A stretch of 64,000 nt of DNA. Origin: Streptomyces griseoloalbus (lineage in GTDB: Bacteria > Actinomycetota > Actinomycetes > Streptomycetales > Streptomycetaceae). The notes beneath the pieces are model-generated. The model made no database searches. It saw nothing but the letters and a program-made list of their open reading frames with translations, and was not told where the DNA came from. A program made the position numbers and the translations under genes. The DNA is taken from contig BMUD01000003.1 in the NCBI GenBank assembly GCA_014650015.1, positions 1-64,000 of the forward strand, given 5' to 3'. Below are positions 8,843 through 19,986 of this stretch, one piece after another (position 1 is the first letter of the stretch; each line of letters starts with the position of its first letter).

Positions 8843-8889
8843 GCGCGCGACTGTATCCGATCACTCGGGGGGCGTCTCCGGTAGGGCGT

Positions 8890-9699
8890 TCAGTGGTGGC
8901 CGGTGAGCGACCCGTGGGACACCGGGAAGTCGAAGTAGGTGTCCGGGTACGCCTCGGGTTTGAAGGTGTAGTGCCACCACTCCTCGGCGAGGTTGACGTA
9001 GCCGAGGTCCTCCAGGGTGGTCTTGAGCAGCAGTCGGTGGGCGCGTTGTTCGCCCTGGACACGGGGGTCGAGGGTGTGGCTGAGGGTGTCGAAGCAGTCG
9101 TACCCGGTGCCCATGTCGACGGAGTTGTCGGGGAACCGCTCGTCCTTGGGGGCGAAGCAGGGGCTGAGGGGTTGTCCGGGGTGGTACGGCCGGGTCGGCC
9201 TCGCGGGGAGTTTCACGAGGGTAAGGTCCACGGTCGAGCCGCGGCTGTGGCCGGATTTCTCCGCGATGTAACCGTCGGCGAACAGCCGGGTCTTGTCGAC
9301 GTTCGGATAGAACTCGGTCTTCATGGCCTGGTCGTCGAGGTCCTTGGCCCAGCGGACGAAGTGGTCCACCGCGCGCTGCGGCCGGTAGCAGTCGTACACC
9401 TTCAGGGAGTAGCCCTGGCGCAGCAGCTTCCGCTGTGCGGTGTGCAGGGCCCGGGCGGCGGGGCGGGTGAGGAGGCACAGGGGCTGCCGATAGCCGTCGA
9501 TGCGCTCGCCCACGAAGTTGTGCGGGGTGAAGTACCGCATTTCCTGGATGATCGTCGGGTCCACGCTGTTCAGGGCCACGAAGTCCTGGGGTGCTCGGGG
9601 CTCGGGTTCTGCCTGGGCGGGGGCGGACGCGGCGGTCGCGGTGAGCAGGGCGGCGACGGCGGTGACCAGACCGCGTACCGTGGTGGAGAGTCGTGTCAT
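8890..9699 (-). CDS. Secreted D-Ala-D-Ala dipeptidase (VanX/DdpX family)
   Basis: Zinc peptidase of family M15D that cleaves D-alanyl-D-alanine. The signal peptide MTRLSTTVRGLVTAVAALLT followed by ATAASAPAQA predicts export, unlike cytosolic VanX of resistance clusters. A role in recycling or breaking down wall-derived dipeptide is therefore more likely than vancomycin resistance, and no vanHA or vanRS genes are nearby. Zinc and catalytic residues are visible in SGHSRGSTVDLTL (His and Asp ligands) and NLAEEWWHYTF (catalytic Glu and His ligand). The length, 269 residues, is typical of the secreted form. The ATG at 9699 has AGGAGA seven bases upstream. Confidence 0.9.
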   Translation of the reverse strand: MTRLSTTVRGLVTAVAALLTATAASAPAQAEPEPRAPQDFVALNSVDPTIIQEMRYFTPHNFVGERIDGYRQPLCLLTRPAARALHTAQRKLLRQGYSLKVYDCYRPQRAVDHFVRWAKDLDDQAMKTEFYPNVDKTRLFADGYIAEKSGHSRGSTVDLTLVKLPARPTRPYHPGQPLSPCFAPKDERFPDNSVDMGTGYDCFDTLSHTLDPRVQGEQRAHRLLLKTTLEDLGYVNLAEEWWHYTFKPEAYPDTYFDFPVSHGSLTGHH

Positions 9700-9793
9700 G
9701 TCTCCTGCATCTATCAGGAGTGGGCTCCGCCGGGGAAGCACCCTGCCCTGCGCGACGGCCACTGCCGGCTGAGCGGATGCGGTCCCTGTGCGC

Positions 9794-9831
9794 CGCGGCC
9801 CGTACTCCGGTCGGCGGGAGTACGGGCCGCG
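9794..9831. terminator. Hairpin terminator after the cvnD gene
   Basis: CGCGGCCCGTACTCC (9794-9808) pairs perfectly with GGAGTACGGGCCGCG (9817-9831) around an 8-base loop. It lies 15 bases past the stop of the GTPase gene on the minus strand and before the dipeptidase gene, so it likely separates the two units. Confidence 0.8.
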
Positions 9832-9845
9832 GGCCCGGGGTGGCC

Positions 9846-10431
9846 TCAGGTGGTGACCGCCCGGCGGCGCTCGGCGGCCTGCGCCATGGCGTGCTGGACG
9901 ACGCCGATGAGGGTTTCCTTGACCGATTCGCGGTCCCGTGCGTCGGTCATCACCAGCGGCACGTGGTCGTCGAGGTCGAGGGCCCTGCGAACGTCCTCCT
10001 CGGGATAACGCGCCGCTCCGTCGAAGCAGTTGACGCCGACGAGGAAGGGTATGGAGCGCCGCTCGAAGTAGTCGATGGCCGCGAAGCAGTCCTCCAGCCG
10101 CCGGGTGTCGGCGAGGACGACGGCCCCGAGGGCGCCCTCGGACAGTTCGTCCCACATGAACCAGAACCGCTCCTGGCCCGGCGTGCCGAAGAGGTACAGC
10201 ACCAGGTCCTCGCGGAGCGTGATGCGGCCGAAGTCCATGGCCACGGTGGTGGTGCTCTTCGCTTCCACACCGCTGGTGTCGTCGACCGGGCGCCCCGCCT
10301 CGGTGAGGAGTTCCTCGGTGCGCAGCGGTCGGATCTCGCTGACCGCGCCGACCAGCGTGGTCTTGCCCACACCGAAGCCACCGGCCACCAGGATCTTGAG
10401 CGTGACGGGCTCGACCGGGGGCTTGCCGCGC

Positions 10432-10451
<20 letters not shown>
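9846..10451 (-). CDS. cvnD: Conservon small GTPase (CvnD family)
   Basis: Ras/MglA-like GTP-binding protein. In Streptomyces conservons this subunit is thought to work with a membrane histidine-kinase-like protein (CvnA), a roadblock protein (CvnB) and a DUF742 protein (CvnC) in a G-protein-like signalling complex. The 201 residues include the P-loop [13 protein letters not shown] (Gly, Lys and Thr intact), the switch region [10 protein letters not shown], the G3-like motif [17 protein letters not shown] and NCFD in place of NKxD as the G4 motif. The start has AGGAGAAGAG upstream. It overlaps the end of the upstream oxoprolinase-type gene by 20 bases, so it is probably translationally coupled to that gene and not directly to cvnC, its usual neighbour. 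Confidence 0.92.
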
Positions 10452-14115
<3,664 letters not shown>

Positions 14116-14139
14116 GTCAGTACCCCGCTTCCGCGCCGG

Positions 14140-14535
14140 TCACAGCGCCCGGAGGCCGTTGATCACGTCGCGCAGAATACTCTCGTCCGGCAGTTCCGCC
14201 GGGGGTACGGGCCGGTTCACATGGACGAATTCGCTGTCCACGAGATCTCCGACGAGGACCCGGACCACTCCGATCGGCAGGTCGAGTTCGGCGGCGAGTT
14301 CGGCGACCGTCTGCGGGACGTCACGGCACAGTTCGACGATGTCCACGTGCTCCGGGGAGAGCGTGGGGTCCGCCTCGGGATCGTCCGCGTGCGGTTCCGT
14401 GACGACCACAGCGATCAGGTCGAGGCGGTGCTGGGCCGCACTGGTGGTGCGGCCCCGCGTCATGGCATACGGGCGCACGACCGGTCCGGCCTCGTCGTCG
14501 AACCAGTGGTTTCCACCCTGACCGTCAGCGCTCAT
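14140..14535 (-). CDS. cvnC: Conservon DUF742 protein (CvnC family)
   Basis: Small cytosolic protein of the DUF742 family, 131 residues. It has the family features GPVVRPYAMTRGRT near the N-terminus and a C-terminal winged-helix-like half with TVAELAAELDLPIGVVRVLV and LVDSEFVHV. In conservons it is the third gene, encoding a putative partner of the roadblock protein and GTPase. It follows cvnB by 9 bases and is itself followed 24 bases later by the oxoprolinase-type gene. The start ATG at 14535 lies among the last codons before the cvnB gene, consistent with an operon. Confidence 0.92.
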   Translation of the reverse strand: MSADGQGGNHWFDDEAGPVVRPYAMTRGRTTSAAQHRLDLIAVVVTEPHADDPEADPTLSPEHVDIVELCRDVPQTVAELAAELDLPIGVVRVLVGDLVDSEFVHVNRPVPPAELPDESILRDVINGLRAL

Positions 14536-14544
14536 GTCACCCCA

Positions 14545-14979
14545 CTACCCGCCCGATGGCACATCGGTGCGCGGAGCGGCACCCAGATGCACACCGACCC
14601 GCTTCACGAGCAGCGTCATCTCGTAGGCGACCTGCCCGACGTCCGAGTCGGCGTCCGCCAGGACGGCGAGGCAGCTGCCGTCGCCGGCGGCGGTGACGAA
14701 CAGGAACGCCTCGTCGAGTTCCACGACGGTCTGACGGACCTCGCCGGCCTCGAAATGGCGGCCCACGCCCTTGGCGAGACTGTGGAAGCCGGAGGCGACG
14801 GCCGCCAGATGCTCGCTGTCCTCCCGGGTCAGGTCCTTCGACGCGCCCGTGGCCAGGCCGTCACCGGAGAGCACGACCGCCTTGCGGATGCTGGCGACGC
14901 GATCCACGAGATCGTCGAGGAGCCAGTTCAGCTCCCCCTTGTCGGTCGTGCTGTGGCCGGTGGCCTTCGGTGCGGTCAT
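14545..14979 (-). CDS. cvnB: Conservon roadblock/LC7 protein (CvnB family)
   Basis: A 144-residue roadblock/LC7-domain protein, the family that regulates MglA-type GTPases. The core runs from GELNWLLDDLVDRVASIRKA through VVLSGDGLATGAS and SFLFV-like strands (DEAFLFVTAAGDGSCLAVLA) to a C-terminal helix LVKRVGVHL. Its ATG overlaps the TGA of the sensor kinase gene (ATGA at 14979-14976), so the two are translationally coupled, as in all conservons. It probably links the membrane sensor to the GTPase. Confidence 0.94.
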   Translation of the reverse strand: MTAPKATGHSTTDKGELNWLLDDLVDRVASIRKAVVLSGDGLATGASKDLTREDSEHLAAVASGFHSLAKGVGRHFEAGEVRQTVVELDEAFLFVTAAGDGSCLAVLADADSDVGQVAYEMTLLVKRVGVHLGAAPRTDVPSGG

Positions 14980-17978
14980 CGACCGTCCCCCTCTGTCGTT
15001 CGTCGTGGTGCTGTGCCGCTGTCGGCGTCGTCGCCTGCGGCGTTCTCCTCACGGCCGCGCTGCCAGCCGCGCTGGAGCGAGGCCATGCGGTTGCGTACTT
15101 CGTCGGCGTCCCGTTCAACGGGCAGGGCCCTGTCCTCGTTCCGCCGTTCGACACCGCGCTTGAGCTGCGGGGCGAGGCTGGCCTGCCGTACGCGCCGCGG
15201 CAGCGATCCGCCGCCGGGCTGCGCGGTGCCGGCGTCCGGCCCGTCCGTGGCCGGCGGGGAGTCGTCGGGGCCACCCGCCGTGATCGCGGGGCGGCGGACG
15301 CGCTGGGGCAGTCCGGCAGGCGGATCCGGCCGATCGTCGCCCACGGGCCCGGGGGGTGCGGGAGCGTCGTTCCGCTCCACTGCGCCGCTCCCGGGGCGGG
15401 AGGGGGCAGGGCTCCGGCGGCGGGCGGGCAGCGGCGGGGGTGTCTCCGCGTCCTGCTGTTCGCGCTCCCGGTCGGCGGAGAGCCGTTCGGCTCGGCGGCG
15501 GGCGGGGAGCGGCGACAGCGCCTCCGACCCCGGACGGCCGGTGCCCCGGCGTCCTGCGGAATCCTCCCCGCGGCGGCGAGTCGGCAGCGGCGCCGCTGCT
15601 TCCGGCTCGGGGCGGGCCGACGAGGTGGTCGTGTCCTCCTCGTCCGTCCCCTCCCCGCGCGTGCGCTGGTCACGCACCGGGCGCCCGTGGGAGCTGACCA
15701 GCTTGGGCGTACCCCTGCGGGCCAGCGGGACCGGGGCACTCATCCGGTCGTCCGCCTGCGGGTCCGTGTCCTCACGGTTGTCGGGGGTCTGCTGATGAGG
15801 CTCGGGCCCGCGGCCGGACCGCTCGTCCCTGGTGCCGGTGAGGGAGCGGCGGGGGCGGAAGAGGCCGCCGCGCCCACCGTCCTCGTCGCCGAGTGCGCCG
15901 GGGAAGCCGTCGAGGGCGTCCAGGTCGACGGGGGCTTCCAGTTCGACCGGCCCGTCCAGCAGCGAGGCGGGCAGCCGGGGCAGCTGTACGGGCACCTGGG
16001 ACAGCGCGGCACGGCGGCTGTCCTCCGGTTCCCGGTCCTTGGGGCGCCGGGGGCGGTCGAGGCGGAAGCCGATGCCGTTGGTGTCCGGAACGTCGTCCGT
16101 GAGCAGGGCGTCGGGGATGAACACGACCGCCGTGGTGCCGCCGTACGGGGAGGGCTGCAGGGAGACCCGGACGTTCTGGCGCTGGGCGAGACGGCTGACC
16201 ACGAACAGTCCGAGCCGGTCCGTGTCGGAGAGCTCGAACTCCGGGGTCTCGGCGAGCCTGAGGTTGGCGTCCAGGAGTGCGTCGGCCGCCATGCCGAGCC
16301 CGCGGTCGTGGATCTCCAGGGTGAAGCCGTTGGCCACGCGCTCGCCCAGGACCTGGACGGCGGTGTGCGGCGGGGAGAACACCGTGGCGTTCTCCAGCAG
16401 TTCTGCCACGAGATGGGTGAGGTCGGCGACGGCCGGTCCGGTGACGGCGACCCTCGGCAGCCGGCGGACCTCGACCCGCTCGTAGTCCTCGACCTCGGCG
16501 ACGGAGGCGCGTACGACATCCATGAGCTGGACGGGCTTGCGCCACTGCCGGGAGGGGGCGGCGCCGGAGAGGATCACCAGACCTTCGGCGTGCCGGCGCA
16601 TACGGGTGGTCAGGTGGTCCAGTCGGAACAGGTCGGCCAGTTCCTCGGTGTCCTCGGTCCTGCGCTCCATGGTGTCCAGCAGGGTCAGCTGCTTGTGCAG
16701 CAGGACCTGGCTGCGGCGGGCGAGATTGACGAACACCTCGGAGACGCCGGCGCGCAGTTCGGCCTGTTTGACGGCGGCCTCCACGGCGGCGCGCTGGAGG
16801 GTGTTGAGGGCCTGGCCGACCTCTCCCATCTCGTTCTTGTCGTACTCCAGGAGCGGAACCTCGGTCTCGACGTCGACCTGTTCGCCCGCCGAGAGGCGGC
16901 GCATCACACTGGGCAGCCGCACGCCGGACGCCTCGTGGGCCTCAAGGCGCAGCTGCCGCAGGTCGCGGATGAGCCCGCGGCCGACGCGGACGGAGAGGAA
17001 GAGGGAGACCAGGAGGGCGACCAGTCCGAGGATGCCGGCGATGACGGCCTGGGCGATGACGCCCATGGCGACGGGGCGGACGCGGTCCTGGTAGCGGTCG
17101 GTGGCCTGGTCGTTGAGGGTGCCGAGCTCGGCGAGCACATTGCCGGCGGCGATGTCCCAGCTCTTCGCGGTGATCCCGCGGGGCGGCCCGGTGCCGGAGG
17201 AGATCGCGGCCTCTTCGCCCACGCGCAGCGGAGCGGACGTGGCGTTCTTCCAGAAGCTCTCGTAGCGGTCGCGCTCGGCCGCGGGCAACTGCGGCAGACC
17301 GGCGTCGTACATCAGCGTGCGCTGCGCCACGAGGTCGGAGATGTCCCGCAGTTCGGCACGGGACAGCTTGCCGACGATCAGGGCGGAGCCGAGCAGGGCG
17401 TCCTGGCGGGCGAGCAGTTCGCGTGCGCGGGCGAGGCTCACGAGGGCGCGGTACTGCTTGTCGAGCTCGACGTCTTCGATCACGTGGAGATCGGCCAGCA
17501 GGACGTAGCACGGGTCGATCAGCCGGTTGTAGAGGTCGAGGGCCTGCAAGCGGTTGACGGTGCCGTCCTCGACGCTGCGGCGCAGGGACTCGATGCCGTC
17601 GAAGGAGTCCAGCACGGCGGTCAGCTCGCTGGAGTCGCCGTGCATGGCCTCGTGCACGTCGGAATGCGCGGCGTTCGTACGCACGCTGTCGACGGCCTTG
17701 TCGGTGGCGGCGCGGCTGCGGCGCAGTGCGGCGAGTCCGTCGGAGGCACGGGGATCCGCGAGATAGACGAGGGTCTGCCGACGCTCCTGCTGCAGGACGC
17801 GGACGGTGTCCTCGACGGGGTAGCCGACCTCCTCCATCACCGACGACACGTCGAACAGATGGCTTGCCTCGCGGCCCGTGATCGCCGTGGTGAAGGCCCA
17901 GATCGTCGTCAGGGACAACAGCGGCACGAGAAGCAGCGCCACGATCTTCCGGCGGATGGACTTCCCGCGAAAGCGCAT
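14976..17978 (-). CDS. cvnA: Conservon membrane sensor histidine-kinase-like protein (CvnA)
   Basis: Membrane sensor of a conservon. From the ATG at 17978 (GGGGGAGG upstream) it has 1,000 residues. Transmembrane segment 1 is at about 12-34, followed by an extracytoplasmic helical domain of the nitrate/nitrite-sensing (NIT) type and segment 2 near 304-326. A HAMP-like linker and helical dimer region follow, then an HATPase domain near 510-620 with LTHLVAELLENATVFSPP (N box), HDRGLGMAADAL (G1) and DRLGLFVVSRLA. The last 370 residues are a disordered Pro/Arg/Asp-rich tail with several LPxRxR repeats. A phosphorylatable H box is not obvious, as is common in this class. The upstream reading frame is Arg/Pro-rich and not coding. 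Coupled to cvnB by ATGA. Confidence 0.93.
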   Translation of the reverse strand: MRFRGKSIRRKIVALLLVPLLSLTTIWAFTTAITGREASHLFDVSSVMEEVGYPVEDTVRVLQQERRQTLVYLADPRASDGLAALRRSRAATDKAVDSVRTNAAHSDVHEAMHGDSSELTAVLDSFDGIESLRRSVEDGTVNRLQALDLYNRLIDPCYVLLADLHVIEDVELDKQYRALVSLARARELLARQDALLGSALIVGKLSRAELRDISDLVAQRTLMYDAGLPQLPAAERDRYESFWKNATSAPLRVGEEAAISSGTGPPRGITAKSWDIAAGNVLAELGTLNDQATDRYQDRVRPVAMGVIAQAVIAGILGLVALLVSLFLSVRVGRGLIRDLRQLRLEAHEASGVRLPSVMRRLSAGEQVDVETEVPLLEYDKNEMGEVGQALNTLQRAAVEAAVKQAELRAGVSEVFVNLARRSQVLLHKQLTLLDTMERRTEDTEELADLFRLDHLTTRMRRHAEGLVILSGAAPSRQWRKPVQLMDVVRASVAEVEDYERVEVRRLPRVAVTGPAVADLTHLVAELLENATVFSPPHTAVQVLGERVANGFTLEIHDRGLGMAADALLDANLRLAETPEFELSDTDRLGLFVVSRLAQRQNVRVSLQPSPYGGTTAVVFIPDALLTDDVPDTNGIGFRLDRPRRPKDREPEDSRRAALSQVPVQLPRLPASLLDGPVELEAPVDLDALDGFPGALGDEDGGRGGLFRPRRSLTGTRDERSGRGPEPHQQTPDNREDTDPQADDRMSAPVPLARRGTPKLVSSHGRPVRDQRTRGEGTDEEDTTTSSARPEPEAAAPLPTRRRGEDSAGRRGTGRPGSEALSPLPARRRAERLSADREREQQDAETPPPLPARRRSPAPSRPGSGAVERNDAPAPPGPVGDDRPDPPAGLPQRVRRPAITAGGPDDSPPATDGPDAGTAQPGGGSLPRRVRQASLAPQLKRGVERRNEDRALPVERDADEVRNRMASLQRGWQRGREENAAGDDADSGTAPRRTTEGDGR

Positions 17979-18396
17979 GGCCTCCCCCAGCTCGGCCCCC
18001 GACCGACCGGGGGTACACATGTGCGTCAACAAACGGCGCGAGCCTACTACCGAGCCGGGGTGAACTCGAAGAGCCGTCCGGAACCTGCAGTTCCGCGCCG
18101 ACGGCGGGGGATGGTGAGTTGTCCGGCCATTGCGGGAGATTGCCTCCCGGAATCCGGGGCACTCGCCACGTGCCCATCTCCCGTAAGAGCGGGAACGGTT
18201 GGCCGGAATCCTTCCCACTCGGGAATCTTCGGGACGCGCCGTTCGTCCTTCTCTGTGGGAAATGGGGGCGGAATCGGCCACAGGAGCCGTGTCCCGCACT
18301 CGGGCGGCGTAGAAGAGCGCAAGCCGGGCAGCCACTGGACAACCGGGTCTTTGGACACGAGCGGGCGGTCTGCCGGCGGTGGGGAGTGACACGTTG
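17979..18396. other. Intergenic region between cvnA and the divergent membrane-protein gene
   Basis: 418 bases that must hold the promoters for both divergent units. I see the ribosome site for cvnA (GGGGGAGG) and that for the rightward gene (GGGGAG). TTGACG occurs on the minus strand (18028-18023), but no convincing -10 is spaced from it. The reading frames across it on the plus strand are Arg/Pro-rich with no ribosome site. Confidence 0.5.
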
Positions 18397-19023
18397 ATGG
18401 GCACGGCGGAGCGGCGCGAGGCGCCCGAGGGCGGCGCGGCGGCGCAGATGACGAAGCGGCAGGATGCCGGGCCGCGCGGGCGCGGCGGAGCCGCGGACGA
18501 ACGCGGGGCGGCCGACGGACGCGGCGCCGCGGCGACCGGGCGCGGGACGGAGCACGAGGGGCGGCCCGGCGGCGGGCAGCGGACGACCCCGCAGGGCAGT
18601 GGCGGGTCCGTGGACGCCCGCGACCCGGCCACCTACCGGCCACTGTGGGTCGAGGAGCCGGCTCGGCGGCGCCGGTTGCCGGATCCGGTGCGGACGACTG
18701 CCGTACGGGCGGTGCTCATCATCGCGATAACGCTGATTCAGGCCATGGTCGCCTTCCTGTGCACGCTGGCGGAGTCGTGGCTGGCGTTCCCCATGGTCAT
18801 CAGCAGCGTCGCCAGTACGATCCTGGCCACCTGGGCGGCGCTGGACGTGTGGGTGACCCGCCAGGTCTGGAACCAGCGCAATGGCGTGGTGTCCGCACCC
18901 AGCAGTACCGCGCGGGCCCTGCGGCGCGAGCGGCGCCGCGCCCGTCGTCAGGAGCGCTCCGCCCAGCGGGCGCAGGCCCGAATACGCCGACGCGGTGGAG
19001 CCGGTCAGTTGTCGCACTCCTGA
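18397..19023 (+). CDS. Small integral membrane protein with disordered N-terminus
   Basis: A 208-residue protein of unknown function. About 75 residues of Gly/Ala/Arg-rich, low-complexity sequence come first. A short conserved-looking segment follows (DPATYRPLWVEEPARRRRLP). Then come two membrane helices, roughly 103-125 (VRAVLIIAITLIQAMVAFL) and 130-150 (AFPMVISSVASTILATWAAL). A strongly basic tail ends the chain (RERRRARRQERSAQRAQARI). The positive tail after the second helix predicts both termini in the cytoplasm. The ATG at 18397 is chosen over the GTG at 18379 because GGGGAG lies about 10 bases before it. It is divergent from the conservon, which may hint at a link to that membrane complex, but this is inference. 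Confidence 0.8.
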   Translation: MGTAERREAPEGGAAAQMTKRQDAGPRGRGGAADERGAADGRGAAATGRGTEHEGRPGGGQRTTPQGSGGSVDARDPATYRPLWVEEPARRRRLPDPVRTTAVRAVLIIAITLIQAMVAFLCTLAESWLAFPMVISSVASTILATWAALDVWVTRQVWNQRNGVVSAPSSTARALRRERRRARRQERSAQRAQARIRRRGGAGQLSHS

Positions 19024-19164
19024 CACCGTCGGGGCCCTCGGTACCATGATGTCTCGTAGGGCGCACCACCACGCGTCCTGCGCAACAGTTACCGGGCGGG
19101 TGGGCGCCGCATCGAGGTCGAGAGGCAACGGCCCGGACCGGACCGACGGACGGTGAGCCGAGCC

Positions 19165-19962
19165 ATGACCCGCGCGCAGCAACAGCCCGGGCGGAGCGGT
19201 ACGGGCGCGACGAGTGCCGTGCAGTCGGTGGACCGTGCTGTGAGCGTGCTGGAGATCCTCGCCCGGCACGGCGAGGCGGGCGTCACCGAGATCGCCGGTG
19301 AACTGGGCGTGCACAAGTCCACGGCCTTCCGGCTGCTCGGTGTCCTCGAGAACCGGGGGCTCGTGGCCCAGGCCAAGGACCGTGGAAAGTACTACCTGGG
19401 GGCCGGCGTGCTGCGCCTCGCGGGGGCGGCGGCGGTGCGGCTGGACATCTCGCAGGAGGGCGTCCCGGTGTGCCGGGAACTCGCCGACGAGCTGGGCGAG
19501 ACGGTGAACATAGCGGTGCTGGACGACGACGCCGCCGTCAACATCATGCAGGCCCGCGGCACGGCGGCGGTCACGGCGCAGAACTGGCTGGGCAGACGCA
19601 CTCCCCTGCACGCCACCGCCGGAGGGAAGGTGTTTCTGACCCACATGACACCCGTCCTTCGAGAAGGTCACCTCTCCCGTCCGCTGCACCGGTTCACGGA
19701 ACACACGATCACCGGGGCGTCGGCGCTGCGCGGTGAGCTGGAGACGGTGATCGAGCGGGGATTCGCCGCCACGCTGGAGGAGCTGGAACCGGGACTCGCG
19801 GCCGTCGCGGCACCGGTCCGCGCGCACGACGGCACGGTGATCGCGGCGCTCAGTGTCTCGGGTCCGGTGTACCGGCTGAACGCGGACCGGCTGCCCGAGT
19901 TGGGCAGCCGGACGGCGACGGCGGCGGCCGAGCTGTCCCGGCGCATGGGCTACGGCCTTTGA
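19165..19962 (+). CDS. IclR-family transcriptional regulator
   Basis: DNA-binding regulator of 265 residues. An N-terminal winged helix-turn-helix (AVQSVDRAVSVLEILARHG, EIAGELGVHKSTAFRLLGVL) is followed by the IclR effector domain (RGKYYLGAGVLRLAGAAA, LGRRTPLHATAGGKVFLTHM, GLAAVAAPVRAHDGTVIAAL). The start is placed at the ATG 19165 with GGTGAG upstream; a GTG at 19153 is a close alternative. Its target is unknown. It ends 24 bases from the stop of the convergent SMC gene. Family members often control aromatic or acetate degradation, but nothing nearby confirms that here. Confidence 0.9.
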   Translation: MTRAQQQPGRSGTGATSAVQSVDRAVSVLEILARHGEAGVTEIAGELGVHKSTAFRLLGVLENRGLVAQAKDRGKYYLGAGVLRLAGAAAVRLDISQEGVPVCRELADELGETVNIAVLDDDAAVNIMQARGTAAVTAQNWLGRRTPLHATAGGKVFLTHMTPVLREGHLSRPLHRFTEHTITGASALRGELETVIERGFAATLEELEPGLAAVAAPVRAHDGTVIAALSVSGPVYRLNADRLPELGSRTATAAAELSRRMGYGL

Positions 19963-19986
19963 GCCGCGGCCGGCGAAGACGCCTGA

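Noticed and set aside
8890-9699. Vancomycin resistance gene vanX
   Set aside because: The protein has a signal peptide, and no vanH, vanA or vanRS genes are nearby. A secreted wall-peptide dipeptidase fits better.
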